NCBI GenBank assembly: GCA_016867055.1
Contig: VGKN01000084.1
Span: 1 to 6,877, forward strand
Reading direction: 5' to 3'
DNA from: Candidatus Omnitrophota bacterium
Lineage (GTDB): Bacteria > Omnitrophota > Koll11 > VGKN01
DNA: 6,877 bases
Both the position numbers and the translations under genes were made by a program. The notes under the pieces were generated by a model. The model had not been told where the DNA came from, ran no database searches, and was given only the letters and a program-made list of their open reading frames with translations. Shown one piece after another: positions 4,587 through 6,877 of the stretch (position 1 is its first letter; the number at the start of each line of letters is the position of its first letter).

Positions 4587-5213
4587 ATGGGTAACAAAAT
4601 TGATATCCCTGATTTGAAAACGTTTCTCAGCATAGCAATGTTTGCTCATGTGATTGCTTATTTCTCAAACGGATTTAAATTCGGAGCACGTTATGCAATT
4701 GCATTCATTGTTAGTCTTGTTGTATTGCCTTTTTTGTGGATGACGGTTTTACGTTTAATTTTTAAATCAGCCGCTAAAGAACTTCAAAAATTTGAACCTA
4801 TGCATAATAAAATAAAAGAGATACAATTATTGCCTTTTGAAGAAGCAAAGAGGCTTGCGTTGGCTAAACTTGTTGATACGCAAAGATTTGAGTGTGTCGA
4901 GGCAAAGTTGACCAACGCGAATATCATCCAAGATTTGTCCCCGTCTTTAAAAGAACTTTTTACAAAATACGAGAGCATTCGGGTGGTTTCAAGTGATAAT
5001 AGACTGTCACGTAGTGAAATTTCGCTCTCTAAGTTAAACAGAATGTTTATTAAAATTGGAGATGGTTCATGCTGCGCTGAAGTGGTAGTAGAGCCTCGAA
5101 AAGAAACAGTCTTTATTATAGATGGAACCGAGCCGCCTGAGAAGTTAAAAGGTGACAATTATTTAAGTATATGGCACTGGATATTAGTAAAAGACTTTGT
5201 CGCACACGATTGA
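4587..5213 (+). CDS. Membrane protein of unknown function with a C-terminal soluble domain
   Basis: The product is 208 aa. Two hydrophobic segments lie near the N-terminus (about 12-27 and 36-59, the second strong: RYAIAFIVSLVVLPFLWMTVLRLIF). A soluble domain of ~148 residues follows. It starts with an amphipathic, Lys/Glu-rich helix (62-105) and ends with alternating strands (VVSSDNRLSRSEI, FIKIGDG, AEVVVEP, TVFIIDGTEPPEKL, YLSIWHWILVKDF). A Cys pair occurs at 162-163. I do not recognise the family; the C-terminal pattern vaguely recalls small immunity or SMI1-like domains, but not convincingly. The start is ATG 4587 with only a weak purine tract (AAAAGAGA) upstream, 21 nt below the -10 of the promoter-like motif. 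The stop is four bases from the next start, so the two genes are probably one operon. Confidence 0.75.
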   Translation: MGNKIDIPDLKTFLSIAMFAHVIAYFSNGFKFGARYAIAFIVSLVVLPFLWMTVLRLIFKSAAKELQKFEPMHNKIKEIQLLPFEEAKRLALAKLVDTQRFECVEAKLTNANIIQDLSPSLKELFTKYESIRVVSSDNRLSRSEISLSKLNRMFIKIGDGSCCAEVVVEPRKETVFIIDGTEPPEKLKGDNYLSIWHWILVKDFVAHD

Positions 5214-5217
5214 AAGG

Positions 5218-5784
5218 ATGATGGAGAAGAAGGTGTCGGTTAGAGCGACGATATCTCTAATAGCAATTTTGTTTTTAACTTGCCGAGCATTCTATCAAGA
5301 CTTAGAACCTCTTTCTAAAGAAAAATATGAAAAAATTGTCAAAGAAGAACGCCCTATTACTGTTGATACAGTTATTGCTGGAAAAAGAACTGTTTTAGGA
5401 AAACGCCTTGGAGTAGATTTTTATAATCTTAAGCCATATGAATTCCTTAGATTTTTAGCAACAAACCCTAGTAGTTTTGTAAGTATAATAAATATGCCAC
5501 CGAAAGATTGGGTTACAAAAGAAGATGTGGCTGAATTGATGAAATATATAAATTCTAAACAACCAGCCTCAGCAGTTGTTAGCCTGCTTAGTTCTTATTA
5601 TCCTACTCAACAATCCACTGTTGGTATAGAGGCAATGTGTCTAATCTCATATTATAGAGGAGAACATTATCCCCCATTATGTAGCAACCTTTACTTTTGT
5701 AAACCTGAAAACCAGGAAGAAATGGCAGAGGAATATTTAAAATGGTGGGAAACACAAAGGAATAAGTCACCCGCTCCAAAGTAA
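5218..5784 (+). CDS. Exported protein of unknown function
   Basis: About 188 aa from ATG 5218; ATG 5221 and GTG 5233 are equally possible (GGAGAAG stands before the GTG), so the N-terminus is uncertain. The start region is basic and is followed by a hydrophobic stretch, VRATISLIAILFLTC. The C after FLT could be a non-standard lipobox, otherwise this is a signal peptide or anchor. The mature part is helical with short recurring features: YNLKPYEFLRFLATNP, INMPPKDWVTKEDVAELM, SAVVSLLSSYYP and a Trp-rich end (YLKWWETQRN). From memory, secreted proteins with a similar xxDW...DV..L...SSY.P...GxEA pattern exist in several phyla without known function. Two Cys near the C-terminus (CSNLYFC) could form a disulfide outside the cytoplasm. 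It lies four bases after the preceding gene and should be co-transcribed with it. Confidence 0.72.
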   Translation: MMEKKVSVRATISLIAILFLTCRAFYQDLEPLSKEKYEKIVKEERPITVDTVIAGKRTVLGKRLGVDFYNLKPYEFLRFLATNPSSFVSIINMPPKDWVTKEDVAELMKYINSKQPASAVVSLLSSYYPTQQSTVGIEAMCLISYYRGEHYPPLCSNLYFCKPENQEEMAEEYLKWWETQRNKSPAPK

Positions 5785-5804
5785 AAAAGCAGGTTAAGTA
5801 ATCC

Positions 5805-5831
5805 CCATTTTGAAATGGAAGTAGTATAATT
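5805..5831 (+). promoter_or_regulatory. 27-bp promoter-like motif, copy 2
   Basis: The palindrome CCATTTTGAAATGG (5805-5818) is identical to copy 1, followed by AAGTAG and a consensus -10 TATAAT (5825-5830). The -10 ends 22 nt before the ATG at 5853, almost the same geometry as copy 1. The two changes between copies are both G to A and improve the -10, so this promoter may be the stronger one. No -35 match (TCCCCA at the expected place). Confidence 0.6.
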
Positions 5832-5852
5832 GAAGGGGAAGAGGAGAAAACA

Positions 5853-6877
5853 ATGATTTTTAATAAAAAAATCAACCTAAGATTAAGTGTCGCATTAGTT
5901 TTAGTAATATTACTTGTCATAGCGAATCGCTGTGTCTACGCTCAGAGCGCTGAAGAAGTATTGAATAAGGGCACAACCTATATGAAGGAAGGAAAGGTTA
6001 GTGAGGCGATTATGGAGTTTACTAAAGCTATTCAAATGAATCCTAGCAGTCTCAAGGGTTACTTTGCTCGTGGAATAGCACATGGAACAAATGGCAACTT
6101 TGGAGAAGCCCTCTCAGACTTTAACAAAGTAATAGAAATTAATCCTAAATTCGTTCCAGCATACATTGTGCGAGGGAATCTTTATGATAATAATGGCAAT
6201 TATGAACAAGCCATCTCTGATTATAATAAGGCTATCGAGATTGACCCTAAATTTGCTTCTGCGTATTTTGAACGAGGATTAGCTTATCTTAATAAAAATA
6301 AATACGACTTGGCCGTTTCAGATTTTAATAAGGTAATAGAAATCGACCCTAATGACGTAAGGGCCTATAGTAAGCGAGGGATTGCCAATGTGTATAAGAA
6401 TAATTTTACTCAAGCCTCCTCAGATCTGAAAAAGGCAATAGAAATAAATCCTAATGATACTGAGGCACGGGATTATCTAAGGATTATTGATGAAAGAAGG
6501 GATGCGTTTAGTAAGTTAGCTCTCAAGATGAACAAAGGAAGGGCGGTGGGAATAAAAGAAAAGATTTACTCTTCTCCCTCTCGAGTTTATAAGGTTCCTA
6601 TTCCTGTAGATAGAAGTCTCGGTGGAAAAATTGCAGATGCTGCAAATGCAGTGAGTTTCACAGACGATTTTTGTAGCTTGTTTCGGATTGAATTCTCTTC
6701 ATTACCTCCTCAATGGGGCTCTCACCTGGGAAAATCAGATAAAGAACAAGCCCTCAGAGATTTTTTTGAGCAAATTTATCTGCCAGCTACTATTCTCATA
6801 GCTGTCCCTAGTGCATCAGTTGAGTACCGAGAATATATGGATCAAATTCTAGGTGGCACTCTTTATGTGGAAGCATA
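5853..6877 (+). CDS. Exported TPR-repeat protein (3' end outside window)
   Basis: The first 341 residues are present and the frame is open to the window end. An N-terminal signal peptide (FNKKINLR, hydrophobic 11-24, cleavage probably after VYA at 30) exports it to the periplasm or cell surface. Five tetratricopeptide repeats follow in exact 34-residue phase, each closing with NP or DP at 63-64, 97-98, 131-132, 165-166 and 199-200, with the usual G-Y/F-A-hydrophobic spacing; such arrays bind other proteins. After ~210 comes a non-TPR domain with VPIPVDRSLGGKI (248-260), SFTDDFCSLFRIEF (268-281) and a Trp-Gly-Ser segment, which I recognise only as part of uncharacterised proteins. The start is ATG 5853 with GAGGAG (5841-5846) upstream and its own promoter-like motif. 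Its partner and role are unknown. Confidence 0.88.
   Translation, partial: MIFNKKINLRLSVALVLVILLVIANRCVYAQSAEEVLNKGTTYMKEGKVSEAIMEFTKAIQMNPSSLKGYFARGIAHGTNGNFGEALSDFNKVIEINPKFVPAYIVRGNLYDNNGNYEQAISDYNKAIEIDPKFASAYFERGLAYLNKNKYDLAVSDFNKVIEIDPNDVRAYSKRGIANVYKNNFTQASSDLKKAIEINPNDTEARDYLRIIDERRDAFSKLALKMNKGRAVGIKEKIYSSPSRVYKVPIPVDRSLGGKIADAANAVSFTDDFCSLFRIEFSSLPPQWGSHLGKSDKEQALRDFFEQIYLPATILIAVPSASVEYREYMDQILGGTLYVEA

Noticed and set aside
4784..5158. Open frame on the - strand inside the 4587 gene
   Set aside because: Shadow of a gene that has a start, a promoter-like motif and a tight operon spacing on the + strand.
5197..5199. TTG start for the exported protein at 5197
   Set aside because: It would overlap the preceding gene and has no better ribosome binding site than the ATG/ATG pair at 5218-5223.
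5603..5920. Open frame on the - strand between the 5218 and 5853 genes
   Set aside because: It would cover the second promoter-like motif and the signal peptide of the TPR protein; no ribosome binding site or domain.

Overview
The window is about 6.9 kb of AT-rich bacterial DNA. Every credible gene lies on the + strand. The gene content is ordinary bacterial housekeeping (uvrB, birA, a YjbQ-family protein) followed by exported or membrane-bound proteins of unknown role. No rRNA, tRNA, CRISPR array, transposase or phage gene is visible. The low G+C, the large share of unrecognised genes and the palindromic repeats spread through the spacers suggest an uncultivated lineage. My unchecked recollection is that peptide strings such as PVRN...SNG recur in proteins of candidate phyla such as Omnitrophica. 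That is a lead, not an assignment.

Layout. Bases 3-1238 are the C-terminal ~60% of uvrB, cut by the window edge. It overlaps birA (1213-2184) by 26 bp. A spacer with at most a tiny ORF leads to a small membrane-anchored protein (2379-2780). Bases 2781-3054 hold tandem and nested palindromes. A YjbQ-family gene follows (3078-3485). The 371-bp gap 3486-3856 holds a two-tier hairpin, a good sigma70-type promoter (TTGACA, 17 nt, TATCTT), a possible structured leader and another palindrome. A rhodanese-like lipoprotein gene (3857-4306) comes next. After a second gap, two closely spaced genes of unknown function (4587-5213 and 5218-5784) and an exported TPR protein running off the window (5853 onward) complete it. 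The first and last of these three genes are each preceded by the same 27-bp promoter-like motif.

The main discovery is a family of palindromic elements with arms close to ACCCCGTTAGAAAT / ATTTCTAACGGGGT. Four copies lie in spacers. One lies inside the uvrB reading frame, seven residues before the DESH helicase motif, where it adds about 16 amino acids without breaking the gene. This resembles the behaviour of the Rickettsia palindromic elements. The uvrB copy and the copy at 3695 have the same architecture: 18-nt cores in opposite orientation, sharing AGCGTCC, with different but still complementary inner stems. That indicates one mobile, structure-constrained element family.

The genes do not form one pathway. 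uvrB (nucleotide excision repair) and birA (biotin attachment and possibly biotin-operon control) are probably co-transcribed. The three downstream genes look like an envelope-associated cluster under a shared type of promoter.
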